Shown here one piece after another: positions 27,349-36,493 of a stretch of 64,000 nt of DNA. How positions within the stretch are numbered: position 1 is the first letter of the stretch; the number at the start of each line of letters is the position of its first letter. Below the pieces are notes generated by a model. The model had not been told where the DNA came from and searched no databases. It worked only from the letters and a program-made list of their open reading frames with translations. Position numbers and translations under genes: made by a program. The DNA comes from Acinetobacter pseudolwoffii (lineage in GTDB: Bacteria > Pseudomonadota > Gammaproteobacteria > Pseudomonadales > Moraxellaceae): NCBI RefSeq assembly GCF_002803605.1, contig NZ_PHRG01000002.1:186001-250000 (forward strand). The letters run 5' to 3'.

Positions 27349-28582
27349 AACGCAAAGCCTCTGCCGGTTGAATTTTTGCTGCACGTAAAGCGGGGTAAAT
27401 CGTCGCGACAAAACTTAAGGCCAATGACAAGCCGACAATCACCAAGACATCCTGCCAGCGTAAATAAGAAGGTAGATAATTGATAAAATAGGCATCAAAC
27501 ATATTCAGACCCAAAGTATTGTTTAACCAGCCGATAAAGCTACTGATACTGGTCGCTGCAATAATCCCGAGGATTGCGCCGGCACATGTCCCAATCACCC
27601 CAATCACCGTGCCTTGCACCATAAAGATTTTGGTAATGGTGGCAGGCGAAGCACCCAAAGTCCGTAAAATCGCAATGTCCGATTTTTTATCCGTCACCAC
27701 CATCACCAGTGATGAAACGATATTAAATGCCGCTACCAGCACAATCAGGAATAATAACAAGCTGACCATGGCTTTTTCCATCTGGATCGCGCTGAACAGA
27801 TTACCATGGGTATAAGTCCAGTCAGATGCGTAGAAGTTGGCTGGTAAATCCCGCACGATTTCCTGAGACACTTGCGGTGCGACAAAAATATCATCCAGTT
27901 TTAAACGCACGCCTTGTGCACCATCTGGTAGACGCAACAAAGTTGAAGCATCATTTAAAGCGATATATCCCATCATCGAGTCGACTTCAGCACCAATACT
28001 GAAAATTCCCACCACTTTAAAGCGCTTGAAACGAGGCACCACACCTGCTGGTGAAGGGGTCGCCTCTGGCAATACCAGGGTAATATTATCGTTTAAACCG
28101 ACCCCCATGGCATCGGTCATCTGCTTGCCCAGAACAATACCAAATTCACCTTTTTTCAGGCTATCAATACTGCCCTCGACCATATGGTTTTGTATAATGG
28201 ATACTTTTTTCTCATACTCGGGTTCAATCCCGCTGACCATAATCCCGGCAACCTGTCCCTGTGCCGTCAGCATGCCCTGTAATTGGGTAAATGGTGCGAC
28301 CCCCTGGACATGCTCATGCTGCTCAATCTGCTTTGCAAGTTCGGGCCAATTTGTTAGAATTTGCGTTGAAGAAACAGTAGCTTGAGGTATCATTCCCAAG
28401 ACACGATTTTTCAACTCTCGGTCAAACCCATTCATCACAGACAAAACTGTAATGAGGACTGCTACACCGAGCGTGAGACCGATCATTGAGACCAATGCAA
28501 TAAAAGAAATGAAGTGGTTACTACGCCGTGCGCGAGTATATTTCAACCCTATATACAGCGAGATTGGTTTAAACATAACCAT
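27341..28582 (-). CDS. Lipoprotein-releasing ABC transporter permease LolC/LolE (LolF type)
   Basis: This is the membrane subunit of the Lol exporter. It has 413 residues, with the N-terminal YTRARRSNHFISFIALVSMIGL entry into span 1, a large periplasmic domain, and three C-terminal spans of FtsX type (LLFLIVLVAAFNIVSSLVMV, GVIGTCAGAILGIIAAT, a last span before YPALRAAKIQPAEALRYE). Only one permease gene is present here with lolD, as in many gamma-proteobacteria that use a LolF homodimer instead of LolC plus LolE. Another copy elsewhere cannot be excluded. It is divergent from the PilZ-like gene with only about 20 bp between them. Confidence 0.92.
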   Translation of the reverse strand: MVMFKPISLYIGLKYTRARRSNHFISFIALVSMIGLTLGVAVLITVLSVMNGFDRELKNRVLGMIPQATVSSTQILTNWPELAKQIEQHEHVQGVAPFTQLQGMLTAQGQVAGIMVSGIEPEYEKKVSIIQNHMVEGSIDSLKKGEFGIVLGKQMTDAMGVGLNDNITLVLPEATPSPAGVVPRFKRFKVVGIFSIGAEVDSMMGYIALNDASTLLRLPDGAQGVRLKLDDIFVAPQVSQEIVRDLPANFYASDWTYTHGNLFSAIQMEKAMVSLLLFLIVLVAAFNIVSSLVMVVTDKKSDIAILRTLGASPATITKIFMVQGTVIGVIGTCAGAILGIIAATSISSFIGWLNNTLGLNMFDAYFINYLPSYLRWQDVLVIVGLSLALSFVATIYPALRAAKIQPAEALRYE

Positions 28583-28602
28583 CTAGTCCGAGGTAATAAA
28601 TT

Positions 28603-29166
28603 ATGGAAAATGTACAGCATCCAAATGGATACACGGAAAGACGCGTTATGTCTCGCATCGATGCTGCCTTACGAATTAATTATCAGATTATTTCCGATGA
28701 TGTTGCCTTAAATGATCCTTATGACTCTAACTTTGTCTTGCCCCGCTATTTTCTACTACTTGCAGAGCTAGATCAATTTGATCATGCGGTTAACTACGAA
28801 TTAGAACAATTATCTGAAAAAGATCAACAAATTGCTCGAATCTTATCCTTATTCAACCAAAAATTAAACCTTATTACCGGTTCTTTGTATGACGCAATTG
28901 TACAAAGCATGTTACCTGTACCAGAGCAGGTGAACTTTTCGGAAACCGGTTTTAGTTTCTTTAGTGACCGCCCCATCACTGAAGGCACCTATCTGCACGT
29001 GACTTTAAGCCACCCGGAAAATTTCTTCCATATTGCGGCAACCGCCCAGGTGGCCTACAGTCGTGAAGAAGAAAATAGCAAATTCCGGACCGGTGCTTAT
29101 TTCATTACCATGCACCCACAAGACCGCGTCAAACTCGGTGAATGTGTCAAAGCCAACTTTGCTTAA
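28603..29166 (+). CDS. PilZ-like domain protein
   Basis: This is a 187-residue soluble protein. The beginning (YTERRVMSRIDAALRINYQI) is followed by a helical middle region and a C-terminal beta-barrel-type segment with VNFSETGFSFFSDRPITEGTY, resembling the PilZ D/N-x-S-x-x-G motif; a canonical RxxxR c-di-GMP arginine motif is at best degenerate. Such proteins bind cyclic di-GMP or act as non-binding partners in twitching and biofilm systems. Its start lies 20 bp from the divergent lolC/E start. Assignment is moderate. Confidence 0.75.
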   Translation: MENVQHPNGYTERRVMSRIDAALRINYQIISDDVALNDPYDSNFVLPRYFLLLAELDQFDHAVNYELEQLSEKDQQIARILSLFNQKLNLITGSLYDAIVQSMLPVPEQVNFSETGFSFFSDRPITEGTYLHVTLSHPENFFHIAATAQVAYSREEENSKFRTGAYFITMHPQDRVKLGECVKANFA

Positions 29167-29175
29167 ATCACTGAT

Positions 29176-30090
29176 TTAGTCATTGTGAATACTGGATGGA
29201 AGGCGAGCTGCATAGCTCGCTTTAATTTCTCTGGAAAAATACAACAATAAACCCGTCAACAAAATACCGACACCGATTAAGGCCTCACCCGACAAGCTTT
29301 CACCATTCAAAAGCACACCTACGAATAAAGCAAGCATTGGAGTCAATACCGTCGTCAAAGACAAGGTGGTCGCCCTGATTTTCTGTACCAGTTTAAAATA
29401 ACAGAACATGGCAATCAGCGAAGCCATCACCACGGCATATCCTAGCCCGATCAGTGATTTTGCCTGAGGCATTTGGGTTGGCACAAATTGCCAGATAAAT
29501 GGCAACATGGCACACGCCATGACTGCTGAAACTGCAATGGAACCTGCCGCTTGCGCCATCGGTTGTAAGGGTGCATTGACTTTTTTGACCCAGAACATCG
29601 AAACACAATAAATAAACACACTCAGTAACATCAGACCAATGCCGATTGGCTGAATGTGCTGGTCTTTACCACCGAGACAAATCACTGCCAAACCAGTCAG
29701 GGCAATCGCCATCCCGCACCACTGTGAAGGATAGAGCTTGAGCTGAAACACGAAACGGCCAATCAATCCGGTAATAATAGGTGCCAGACCAAACATCAGC
29801 GCAATAATGCCTGAGCTGAGATAATCCGTGGCCAGATAGGTAAAAATCTGCGAGCCAATAAAACTGCAAGCTCCAGCCAGATAACTGTGCATCGAGAGAG
29901 AATCGACAGGAAAACGGGTTTTAAACAGCCACAACAAGATAAATGCAAAAGGCAATGCCAGAAAAAATCGCAGAGCCAGTGCCCAGAGCGGATGCAGATC
30001 GCTTACACTCCAGACAATGGCTAGCGGTGTAGTGGCCCAGATAAAAACCAATAAAAGATAGGTCACAACCATATTGGTGTGTGTTGGCAT
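29176..30090 (-). CDS. EamA/DMT family transporter
   Basis: This is a drug/metabolite-transporter family protein of 304 residues with about ten membrane spans in two EamA repeats. The first half contains LVFIWATTPLAIVWSV and SFIGSQIFTYLATDYLSSGI; the second contains LSVFIYCVSMFWVKKV and LTTVLTPMLALFVGVLLNGE, the usual late repeat. The substrate is unknown; relatives export amino acids or metabolites. It ends nine bases from the convergent PilZ-like gene, and starts 12 bases downstream of the YaiI-family gene. Confidence 0.9.
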   Translation of the reverse strand: MPTHTNMVVTYLLLVFIWATTPLAIVWSVSDLHPLWALALRFFLALPFAFILLWLFKTRFPVDSLSMHSYLAGACSFIGSQIFTYLATDYLSSGIIALMFGLAPIITGLIGRFVFQLKLYPSQWCGMAIALTGLAVICLGGKDQHIQPIGIGLMLLSVFIYCVSMFWVKKVNAPLQPMAQAAGSIAVSAVMACAMLPFIWQFVPTQMPQAKSLIGLGYAVVMASLIAMFCYFKLVQKIRATTLSLTTVLTPMLALFVGVLLNGESLSGEALIGVGILLTGLLLYFSREIKASYAARLPSSIHND

Positions 30091-30102
30091 GCGCGATTGC
30101 TC

Positions 30103-30588
30103 TTAAAGTGCAGATGTTTTACGTTTTTGTTTTTGAATGGTTTGATCCAGTGCGCTTGAAAATTCACGCTTATCCCGCTCTGAAATCGGAGGTGGCCCAC
30201 CCGTTTGTACACCGGCACCACGCAAACTATCCATAAAGTCTCTTAGATGTAAACGCGCTTTGACATTGGCCGTGGTATACACTTCACCGCGTGGATGAAT
30301 GGCAATCCCACCCTTTTCAATCACTTCTGCCGCCAAGGGAATATCTTGGGTCATGACAATATCATGCTCTTTCATGCGCAGAATAATCTCTTTATCTGCA
30401 GCATCAGCGCCACTCATCACCTGAATTGAATTAATCCGGACTGAAGGCGTAATGCCCACCGACTGATTGGCCACAAAAGTCACTTCCAACTGATAGCGAT
30501 CCGACGCACGGATAATCACATCTCTTAAAATACGGGGTAATGCATCAGCATCGACCCAAAGTTTGAATGGCAACACAGGGTTTCCCAT
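30103..30588 (-). CDS. YaiI/YqxD family protein (DUF188)
   Basis: This is a 161-residue PIN-like NYN-type protein of the UPF0178 family. The N-terminal [20 protein letters not shown] and [17 protein letters not shown] with HPRGEVYT are its conserved blocks; the Asp residues resemble a nuclease metal site. The function is not established experimentally as far as I know. It is the first gene of a small unit with the EamA exporter. Confidence 0.9.
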   Translation of the reverse strand: MGNPVLPFKLWVDADALPRILRDVIIRASDRYQLEVTFVANQSVGITPSVRINSIQVMSGADAADKEIILRMKEHDIVMTQDIPLAAEVIEKGGIAIHPRGEVYTTANVKARLHLRDFMDSLRGAGVQTGGPPPISERDKREFSSALDQTIQKQKRKTSAL

Positions 30589-30828
30589 TAAGGTATAAAT
30601 CCTGGGTATTCTAGCAAATTGAGAGGATCAGGTTGATGATTAAATCGTTGCATTTTCATCGCTGCTGTCGCTCATGTTTTTTTGAATCTATTTGATTTGA
30701 GCCGTAACTGTGATTCAGTCTAGAAAAAAAATTGACTGCATTTAATTTGAAAATTCATTCGATTGACTTGAAAAATCGTAATGACCCTCGATTAACTATA
30801 AATAAGTCATCCAAGATCAATTGTGCAT

Positions 30829-31761
30829 ATGAAAAATCAGAATAGCCCAGAGATCATCACCATTGATGATCAGAATTTCGGTAGTCACGTCGAACACTGG
30901 ACATTACTCACCGAGAATCCAGGTACAGATGTGCCACAGTGGTTAGGCAAAGCTCTTGATGCGCCTATTATGCCGATGGGCATTTGCACACAAGAATGTG
31001 ATATGGATGAAAATACCTGGCTGATTCAGGGGCCGAGTAAAGCTGCGGTGCAATTGAGCCAAGTGATCGCCATAGAAAATAATAAGCCACAGGCCGTAAA
31101 AACTGCATTCCCCTGCTTTGACAGTCCTTATCAGGTCAAAGCGACCATCGATCGAATTATTTCCTGCAAATCCAATACTCAGGCGGTATTACGTCTGAAT
31201 CTGGGTGCCAACAATATTATTTATGCTTTCGATAGTCTGTATAGCGTCAATCATCCGCATTATGAAAAAGACCAGTCCTATGTGGTGAATCTGAATGCTT
31301 GGGCCTATGAGCTTGAAGCAGTGGCTGACCATGAACATCTGGTGGTGGATGATCCGGCTTCGATCAAGCATCACCGTGCCTTGAATGATATTCTGGCAGC
31401 CAACCAAGGCGTGGCACCCGATAATTTGCAGGAACAGATTGATGCCTGGCAGCCACAGTCAGAAGAAGATAAAGCACCTGTTACTGTAGATTTCTCTAAA
31501 ATGGTGGCTTATCTTTATGGTGAAACCATGGGCCAGGAAGATGAAGCCTGGTTTCAGGGCAATATTGTCGGTAAAACTGCCATGCAGTTTATGGATCAGG
31601 ACTATACCCTGTATGATGTCACACTGATTCATGATGAAGGTCAACCAGCCACCTTGATCCGGATTGCAACGCGGAATGAGCAGCATAAAAATTTCCAGAT
31701 TGGTCAATATATTCGTGGAAATCTGTGGATTCAGGCCAATATTTATAGAAAATCAGCTTAA
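30829..31761 (+). CDS. Unknown 310-residue protein with two OB-like segments
   Basis: I do not recognise this protein. It is soluble, acidic and without a signal peptide. Two stretches (about residues 105-165, and about 235 to the end) look alike: each has beta-strand patterning ending in an aromatic strand, with GQYIRGNLWIQANIY in the second. I read these as possible OB-fold-like repeats. ATG 30829 is favoured over the GTG at 30823. It is monocistronic with a long AT-rich upstream region and a terminator downstream. The proposed repeat needs structure prediction. Confidence 0.75.
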   Translation: MKNQNSPEIITIDDQNFGSHVEHWTLLTENPGTDVPQWLGKALDAPIMPMGICTQECDMDENTWLIQGPSKAAVQLSQVIAIENNKPQAVKTAFPCFDSPYQVKATIDRIISCKSNTQAVLRLNLGANNIIYAFDSLYSVNHPHYEKDQSYVVNLNAWAYELEAVADHEHLVVDDPASIKHHRALNDILAANQGVAPDNLQEQIDAWQPQSEEDKAPVTVDFSKMVAYLYGETMGQEDEAWFQGNIVGKTAMQFMDQDYTLYDVTLIHDEGQPATLIRIATRNEQHKNFQIGQYIRGNLWIQANIYRKSA

Positions 31762-31772
31762 GTTAAAATAAA

Positions 31773-31812
31773 CAAAGAAGATCTTCTTTTTGATGGGGAT
31801 CTTCTTTTTTTA
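31773..31812 (+). terminator. Terminator after the 310-residue gene
   Basis: GAAGATC and GATCTTC pair across a loop of about 13 nt, followed by a run of seven or more T. It is placed 12 bases after the stop codon. Confidence 0.8.
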
Positions 31813-32149
31813 ATCCGTATTTTCTGTTTTTAATTTTATTTTTTTGATTATTTTTTACCCATTTTTTCTAGCTTAATAACCTATTTAAATCATTTAAAAA
31901 ATCGAGTTATCCACATTGTTAAATTCACATGAATTCATTTTATACATGCAATCGAATCCTAAAAATCTTGTAAAAATAAGACTTTGATTTCGCATACGAA
32001 TAAGTTCAGACAAATCCAAAGCTGATATTTAAATAAAATGAAAATTTATGAACTTTAATCAAGAATGTACTTTATTTAATCAATTTTTTATGATAAAAAT
32101 ACTCACAACAAATAGTATTAACGATAAATAGATCGGACAATAAATATCT
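31813..32149. other. AT-rich gene-free interval
   Basis: About 337 bp of very AT-rich DNA with long T and A runs lies between the terminator of the 310-residue gene and the 46-codon ORF. A single perfect DnaA-box 9-mer, TTATCCACA, lies at 31907-31915, but one such match is expected by chance at this scale. I see no convincing gene, tRNA or repeat. It probably contains the promoter of the small ORF. Confidence 0.5.
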
Positions 32150-32290
32150 ATGAAAATCGTGCAAGAAGAAACATTAGACCAGGTCGAGCATCATCTTAGC
32201 TCTCGCTATAATATTGATATGATGTCATGCCTTTTTTTCATGTTGGGAATGCTGATCTGCGGCTTCACCCTGCATACTTTTATTTTTTAA
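32150..32290 (+). CDS. Small membrane protein, 46 aa
   Basis: This short ORF starts at ATG 32150 and ends with TAA at 32288-32290. The first half is polar and acidic (VQEETLDQVEHHLSSRYN); the second half is one hydrophobic segment (CLFFMLGMLICGFTLHTFIF) that would span the membrane. A shared terminator stands 25 bases after the stop, supporting real transcription. The ribosome site is weak (CGGA about 13 bases upstream). The function is unknown; this is a candidate single-span small protein. Confidence 0.55.
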   Translation: MKIVQEETLDQVEHHLSSRYNIDMMSCLFFMLGMLICGFTLHTFIF

Positions 32291-32314
32291 ATTCCCTGAC
32301 ATAACCGAATGCAT

Positions 32315-32345
32315 AAAAAAACCCAGCCTATGCTGGGTTTTTTTA
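32315..32345. terminator. Bidirectional terminator between the small ORF and serC
   Basis: The perfect 13-bp stem AAAAAAACCCAGC / GCTGGGTTTTTTT has a CTAT loop. It ends the small ORF on the plus strand and serC on the minus strand. Confidence 0.93.
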
Positions 32346-32354
32346 TTTCAGGGA

Positions 32355-33434
32355 TTAACCATTGCGTTTTGCAAAGTCATCCATAAAATTCACCAAGGCT
32401 TGTACGCCCTCTAATGGCACTGCATTATAAATACTGGCACGCATACCACCGACAGAACGGTGACCCGCAAGATTCAATAAATGTTGGGCTTCTGCTTCTT
32501 TCAGGAATTTTTTTTCGAGATCTGCATTGGCCAAAGTAAATGGCACATTCATGATTGAACGATTTTCTTTGAAGATTGGATTGGCATAAAAATCGCTTTG
32601 ATCGATATAACCATAAAGCAGATTGGCTTTTTCCAGGTTCACTTTATGCATGGCCTCTACACCACCATTTTCCAGCAACCATTCAAATACCAGACCAGAC
32701 AAGTACCATGCATAAGTCGATGGCGTATTTACCATAGAACCATTTTTGGCTTGATCTGAGTATTTTAAAATACTTGGAATTTCAGCTTTGGCTTGATCCA
32801 GTAAATCTTCACGAATAATCACCAGGGTTAAACCCGCTGGGCCGATATTCTTTTGCGCACCTGCATAGATCACACCAAATTTTGATACATCAAGTGGCGC
32901 AGATAAAATGCTTGACGAATAGTCACAAACAAGGGGCTTATCTGTTTCAGGAATAGAGGCAAACTGCAGACCACCAATAGTTTCGTTGTCTGCATAGTGC
33001 ACATAGGCGGCATCGGCAGACAGCTTCCATTCGCTTTGCGCACTAATCGCGTGTTTAGCATCAATTTTGATACCTGCTTCTACGACATTGATATCGCCAT
33101 AGCGTTGCGCTTCTTTCAATGCCTTTTCAGACCAGATTCCGGTATGGATATAGTCCGCTTTGTTATTTTTACCCAGCAAGTTCAATGGAATTGCCGAAAA
33201 TTGTAAGGATGCGCCACCCTGCAAGAACAATACTTTGTAGTTCTCGGGAATATTCATGAGTTTGCGTAGGTCTGCTTCCGCTTTTTCAGCCACGGCCACA
33301 TAGTCGGAACTACGGTGGCTCATTTCCATGATCGAAAGACCTTTGCCATGCCAGTCAAGCATTTCAGCTTGAGCTTTTTCAAGTACGGTAGTCGGTAATG
33401 CAGCAGGACCAGCACAGAAGTTGTACGCGCGCAT
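32355..33434 (-). CDS. serC: Phosphoserine aminotransferase SerC
   Basis: SerC is the PLP-dependent enzyme that converts 3-phosphohydroxypyruvate to phosphoserine (serine synthesis) and also acts in pyridoxal-phosphate synthesis. It has the N-terminal NFCAGPAALP motif, SHRSSDY, GGASLQF, and the PLP lysine in YAGAQKNIGPAG. Its 359-residue length is standard. The ATG at 33434 follows AAGGAAA on the minus strand. It stands divergent from the orphan nuclease across about 260 bp of AT-rich DNA that holds a perfect palindrome. Confidence 0.96.
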   Translation of the reverse strand: MRAYNFCAGPAALPTTVLEKAQAEMLDWHGKGLSIMEMSHRSSDYVAVAEKAEADLRKLMNIPENYKVLFLQGGASLQFSAIPLNLLGKNNKADYIHTGIWSEKALKEAQRYGDINVVEAGIKIDAKHAISAQSEWKLSADAAYVHYADNETIGGLQFASIPETDKPLVCDYSSSILSAPLDVSKFGVIYAGAQKNIGPAGLTLVIIREDLLDQAKAEIPSILKYSDQAKNGSMVNTPSTYAWYLSGLVFEWLLENGGVEAMHKVNLEKANLLYGYIDQSDFYANPIFKENRSIMNVPFTLANADLEKKFLKEAEAQHLLNLAGHRSVGGMRASIYNAVPLEGVQALVNFMDDFAKRNG

Positions 33435-33522
33435 GAGTTTTCCTTATCTATGTGAGACACAATAAAATGATGGCATTTAACCATATCTGGCAAGGTCTTG
33501 CACAAAATTATTTCAATCTCGA

Positions 33523-33536
33523 ACTGTAATTACAGT
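33523..33536. promoter_or_regulatory. 14-bp perfect palindrome ACTGTAATTACAGT
   Basis: A perfectly symmetric site of 14 bases without a spacer lies in the divergent region between serC and the orphan nuclease. Such symmetry is typical of dimeric repressor operators. No regulator gene adjoins it, so the protein that would bind is unknown. Confidence 0.4.
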
Positions 33537-33696
33537 CAAAAAATCAATGTAGATTCACAAGATAAGTTGACCATTTATAGGATTAATTAAACTTATTATG
33601 CCTATTTTTATTAAATGTTTGAGTTTAAAAATAAAACTATTATGATGAACTCACAATGATTAAAAAATAATCTGAAAAATTATAAGTAGGGAAAAA

Positions 33697-34878
33697 ATGG
33701 ATAACTTTATTAATCGCCTCAAATTACATATTGAGCATGTTAAACGTGTCGGTGCGCATTGCTCAACTGAAGAAACCACCAAACAAGCACTTATATTGCC
33801 ACTTCTGGATATTTTAGGCTTCAGTCCTTATGATCCAACGAAAGTACTGGCAGAGTTTGCCGCTGACTTTCCTGGTGTCAAATCAACAGAGCGCGTTGAC
33901 TACGCCCTATATTGTAATGGTCAACCGGTTATGTTTATTGAAGCCAAATCTTATGCAAGTAATTTAACAAATCACGCACCACAACTCTCCCGATATTTTA
34001 ACTCTACTCTGGGAGTGACCATTGGCGTCATTACCAATGGACGTGAATGGCGTTTTTTCACTGACCTCATTAATCCAAATATTATGGATGAAAAACCTTT
34101 TCTGGTTGTTGATTTCACTAAACATCAAGCCGAAGAACTGACTCAATTAGCAGAATTCAAACATGATAATTTCCATGTAGAAAAATTACGATTTTTTGCC
34201 GAAGAGAATCAGTATATCCAACAGTTTAAAGCGGTAATCAAAAAATCAATTAATGAAGTCGATATTGATTTTGTACGTTATGTTGCTCAGCAAGCCAATA
34301 TTCCAAGACAGCTCAATACAAAATTCCTTGAATCAATTCAACCCTTCGTTAAACAAGCAGTCGAACGTGCAATTAGCGATACGGTTTTAAAAGGCTTATC
34401 TGCACCCACCATCATTACAGCACAACCCATTGAGCAACAAACTGAATTAAGGACTGATGAAGTTTCAGAAGAACCGACTCCCTCAAATCTTCAACAAAAC
34501 ATTATAAATCCTCAGAATCAAAGAATTGTTACAACGGTAGATGAACAAAGCTTACAAAATATTATCCATGAACTTTTTCCAGACCATGAACTCACCGGAA
34601 AAGATACGGAGAGCTATTATTCCATTCTGTATCAAAGTAAAAATAATAGATGGTTATTCCGCTATGATGTGAACCGAAAACGTCCTACTGTTCAATTTAT
34701 TGTTCCCATTGATGAGAGACATAAACTTGAATTAAATAGAGCGGGTCTAGAAGTGTTAAATAATGGACAAATTTATCTGGATAAACCGGAGCATATTTAT
34801 AGAGCCGTAGGGGTTTTAAAAGATTGTTTAGATTTTTGCATGAATGATGAAAATTTCAAAAGAACCGCCCTAAGTTAG
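33697..34878 (+). CDS. Orphan HsdR N-terminal-like nuclease domain protein
   Basis: This 393-residue protein has a domain related to the N-terminal nuclease domain of type I restriction HsdR. Acidic residues with PD-(D/E)xK character are in STERVDYALY and PVMFIEAKSY, followed by a QLSRYFN...GVTIGVITNGREWRFFTD block typical of these proteins. No helicase domain is present, and no hsdM or hsdS lies nearby. The C-terminal 130 residues form a separate domain (YYSILYQSKNNRWLFRYDVN) of unknown role. The DNA is more AT-rich than its neighbours. It could be a solitary restriction-related or nucleic-acid processing protein; the function is inferred from the fold only. Confidence 0.75.
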   Translation: MDNFINRLKLHIEHVKRVGAHCSTEETTKQALILPLLDILGFSPYDPTKVLAEFAADFPGVKSTERVDYALYCNGQPVMFIEAKSYASNLTNHAPQLSRYFNSTLGVTIGVITNGREWRFFTDLINPNIMDEKPFLVVDFTKHQAEELTQLAEFKHDNFHVEKLRFFAEENQYIQQFKAVIKKSINEVDIDFVRYVAQQANIPRQLNTKFLESIQPFVKQAVERAISDTVLKGLSAPTIITAQPIEQQTELRTDEVSEEPTPSNLQQNIINPQNQRIVTTVDEQSLQNIIHELFPDHELTGKDTESYYSILYQSKNNRWLFRYDVNRKRPTVQFIVPIDERHKLELNRAGLEVLNNGQIYLDKPEHIYRAVGVLKDCLDFCMNDENFKRTALS

Positions 34879-34880
34879 TC

Positions 34881-34898
34881 AGGACGCGCAAGCGTCCT
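34881..34898. other. Small hairpin with GCAA tetraloop after the orphan nuclease
   Basis: AGGACGC / GCGTCCT closes a GNRA-type GCAA loop two bases after the stop. No T-run follows on the plus strand, so termination is uncertain. Confidence 0.45.
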
Positions 34899-35015
34899 TA
34901 ATGCTAGACAGATGTAAAATAAACAATACTACAACCATGCCCCTTACTGAGCTGCAAACCACTGATTTATAATGTACACAAATCAACTTATTCTTCACTT
35001 TGGCCATCTGCTTAC

Positions 35016-36482
35016 ATGAATATGACGAACTATAAAAGTAAATTATTTTTGGGGTGTGGATTATTGTCAGGTCTATGGTTGAATAGCCAGGGTCTATACG
35101 CCCAGACTTTGAGTTTTCAAGACGCCGAAAAACAGTTATTGCAGTCTTCTTATAGCAGTCAGGCCTATCAAAGCTTGGAACAAGCCTCAAAACTTGAAGC
35201 TGAAGCGGTAAAAGGTTTGGGATTACCACGTGTCGATCTGAATGTGCGTGCTTATGCCTTTCATAATGAATTAGATATTCCTTTGGATGCTCTTAAAAAC
35301 AACCTGGAGCAATCTCTCACCAATGGCTTAAATAATAAAATTGATGAGTTTAATTTAGCTGAGAATATTGCCAATCCTTTAAAAGAAGGTTTACAACAAC
35401 CGATTCATGACGGTGTAGGCTTAATTCCCGATACCTCCAAGGTCGTACTCGAAGATCAAGTGATTCGTCCTACCGTGTCCATGATGATGCCGCTTTATAC
35501 CGGTGGTTTGACTCATAGCGCCAAGGAGATTGCCAATCTTCAGGTCGGTCGCAGTCAGCTCAGTAATCAACAGCAACAAGACACGCAGCGTTTCGAACTG
35601 ATTCAAAGTTATTTTAATGTGCAACTGCAAAAGCAACTCCATGCAGCAGCAGTATTTAATCTGAATGCCATGCAACAGCATTATCGCAATGCCTTAAAAA
35701 TGGAACAGCAAGGTTTTATTAGCAAAGGCCAGCGCATGCAGTTTGAAGTGGCGCGTAATAATGCCGAGCGCAGTCAGCAAAATATGCAAACCAATTTAAA
35801 TGCCAGTCTATTTCAACTGAATAATCTGCTGCAACAAAGCAGTATCACTGAACTGTCGACACCTTTATTTGTCAATCAGACCGAGCCACAGGCTTTAAAT
35901 CAACTACTGAAAACCTTTAGTCAAAACTCTGCGCTGATTCAAAAAATGCAGCTAGATACCCAATTAGCACAAGCCAATGTCAAAGCTCAGCAAGCAGCAA
36001 AAAAACCCAATGTCTTTGCTTTTGGTGAATATAGTCTGGATCAGAATCAAAACTGGATTGTCGGTGTTGCCGCACGCTATAACCTGTTTTCAGGGATTGA
36101 TAAAAACAAAAATATTCAGGCGGCCGAGCTCAAACGCTATGCCACAGAACTGCTCACCTCACGCACCCAGCAAGAGATTGAAAACCTGATTTATAAATCT
36201 TATAGCGAAGCCTTGAGTGCACAGCAAAGTCATGCTTTGTTGGAACAAAATCTAAAAGCTGCGCAGGAAAATTTACGCATTCAAGAGCTGTCCTTTAAAG
36301 AGGATATCGGAACAGCAACACAGGTCATTGATGCCCAAAACATGCTTAGCGGGCTACGAGCCGAAACTGCATTGAATGCCTATAAATATGTGATGTCACT
36401 GGCCACCCTGTTACAAAGCCATGGCTCGATTGCAGAATTTCCCAATTATATTCAACACACCAATACCCACTATATTCGCTAA
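35016..36482 (+). CDS. TolC-family outer-membrane efflux protein
   Basis: This is a 488-residue outer-membrane exit duct. It has a signal peptide of about 30 residues ending LYAQ, then two long helical repeats of the OEP family, with VVLEDQVIRPTVSMMMPLYTGG in the first and NWIVGVAARYNLFSGIDKNKN in the second. Coiled-coil stretches rich in Gln and Ala are visible. It is the first gene of an export operon; the HlyD gene begins within a base of its stop. The substrate is unknown. Confidence 0.9.
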   Translation: MNMTNYKSKLFLGCGLLSGLWLNSQGLYAQTLSFQDAEKQLLQSSYSSQAYQSLEQASKLEAEAVKGLGLPRVDLNVRAYAFHNELDIPLDALKNNLEQSLTNGLNNKIDEFNLAENIANPLKEGLQQPIHDGVGLIPDTSKVVLEDQVIRPTVSMMMPLYTGGLTHSAKEIANLQVGRSQLSNQQQQDTQRFELIQSYFNVQLQKQLHAAAVFNLNAMQQHYRNALKMEQQGFISKGQRMQFEVARNNAERSQQNMQTNLNASLFQLNNLLQQSSITELSTPLFVNQTEPQALNQLLKTFSQNSALIQKMQLDTQLAQANVKAQQAAKKPNVFAFGEYSLDQNQNWIVGVAARYNLFSGIDKNKNIQAAELKRYATELLTSRTQQEIENLIYKSYSEALSAQQSHALLEQNLKAAQENLRIQELSFKEDIGTATQVIDAQNMLSGLRAETALNAYKYVMSLATLLQSHGSIAEFPNYIQHTNTHYIR

Positions 36483-36493
36483 TGGAGCCGAAC

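Noticed and set aside
31907..31915. Perfect DnaA box TTATCCACA in an AT-rich gap, possibly an origin or DnaA titration site
   Set aside because: Only one copy is present, and a given 9-mer is expected about 0.5 times on both strands of 64 kb. No cluster of boxes or origin genes.
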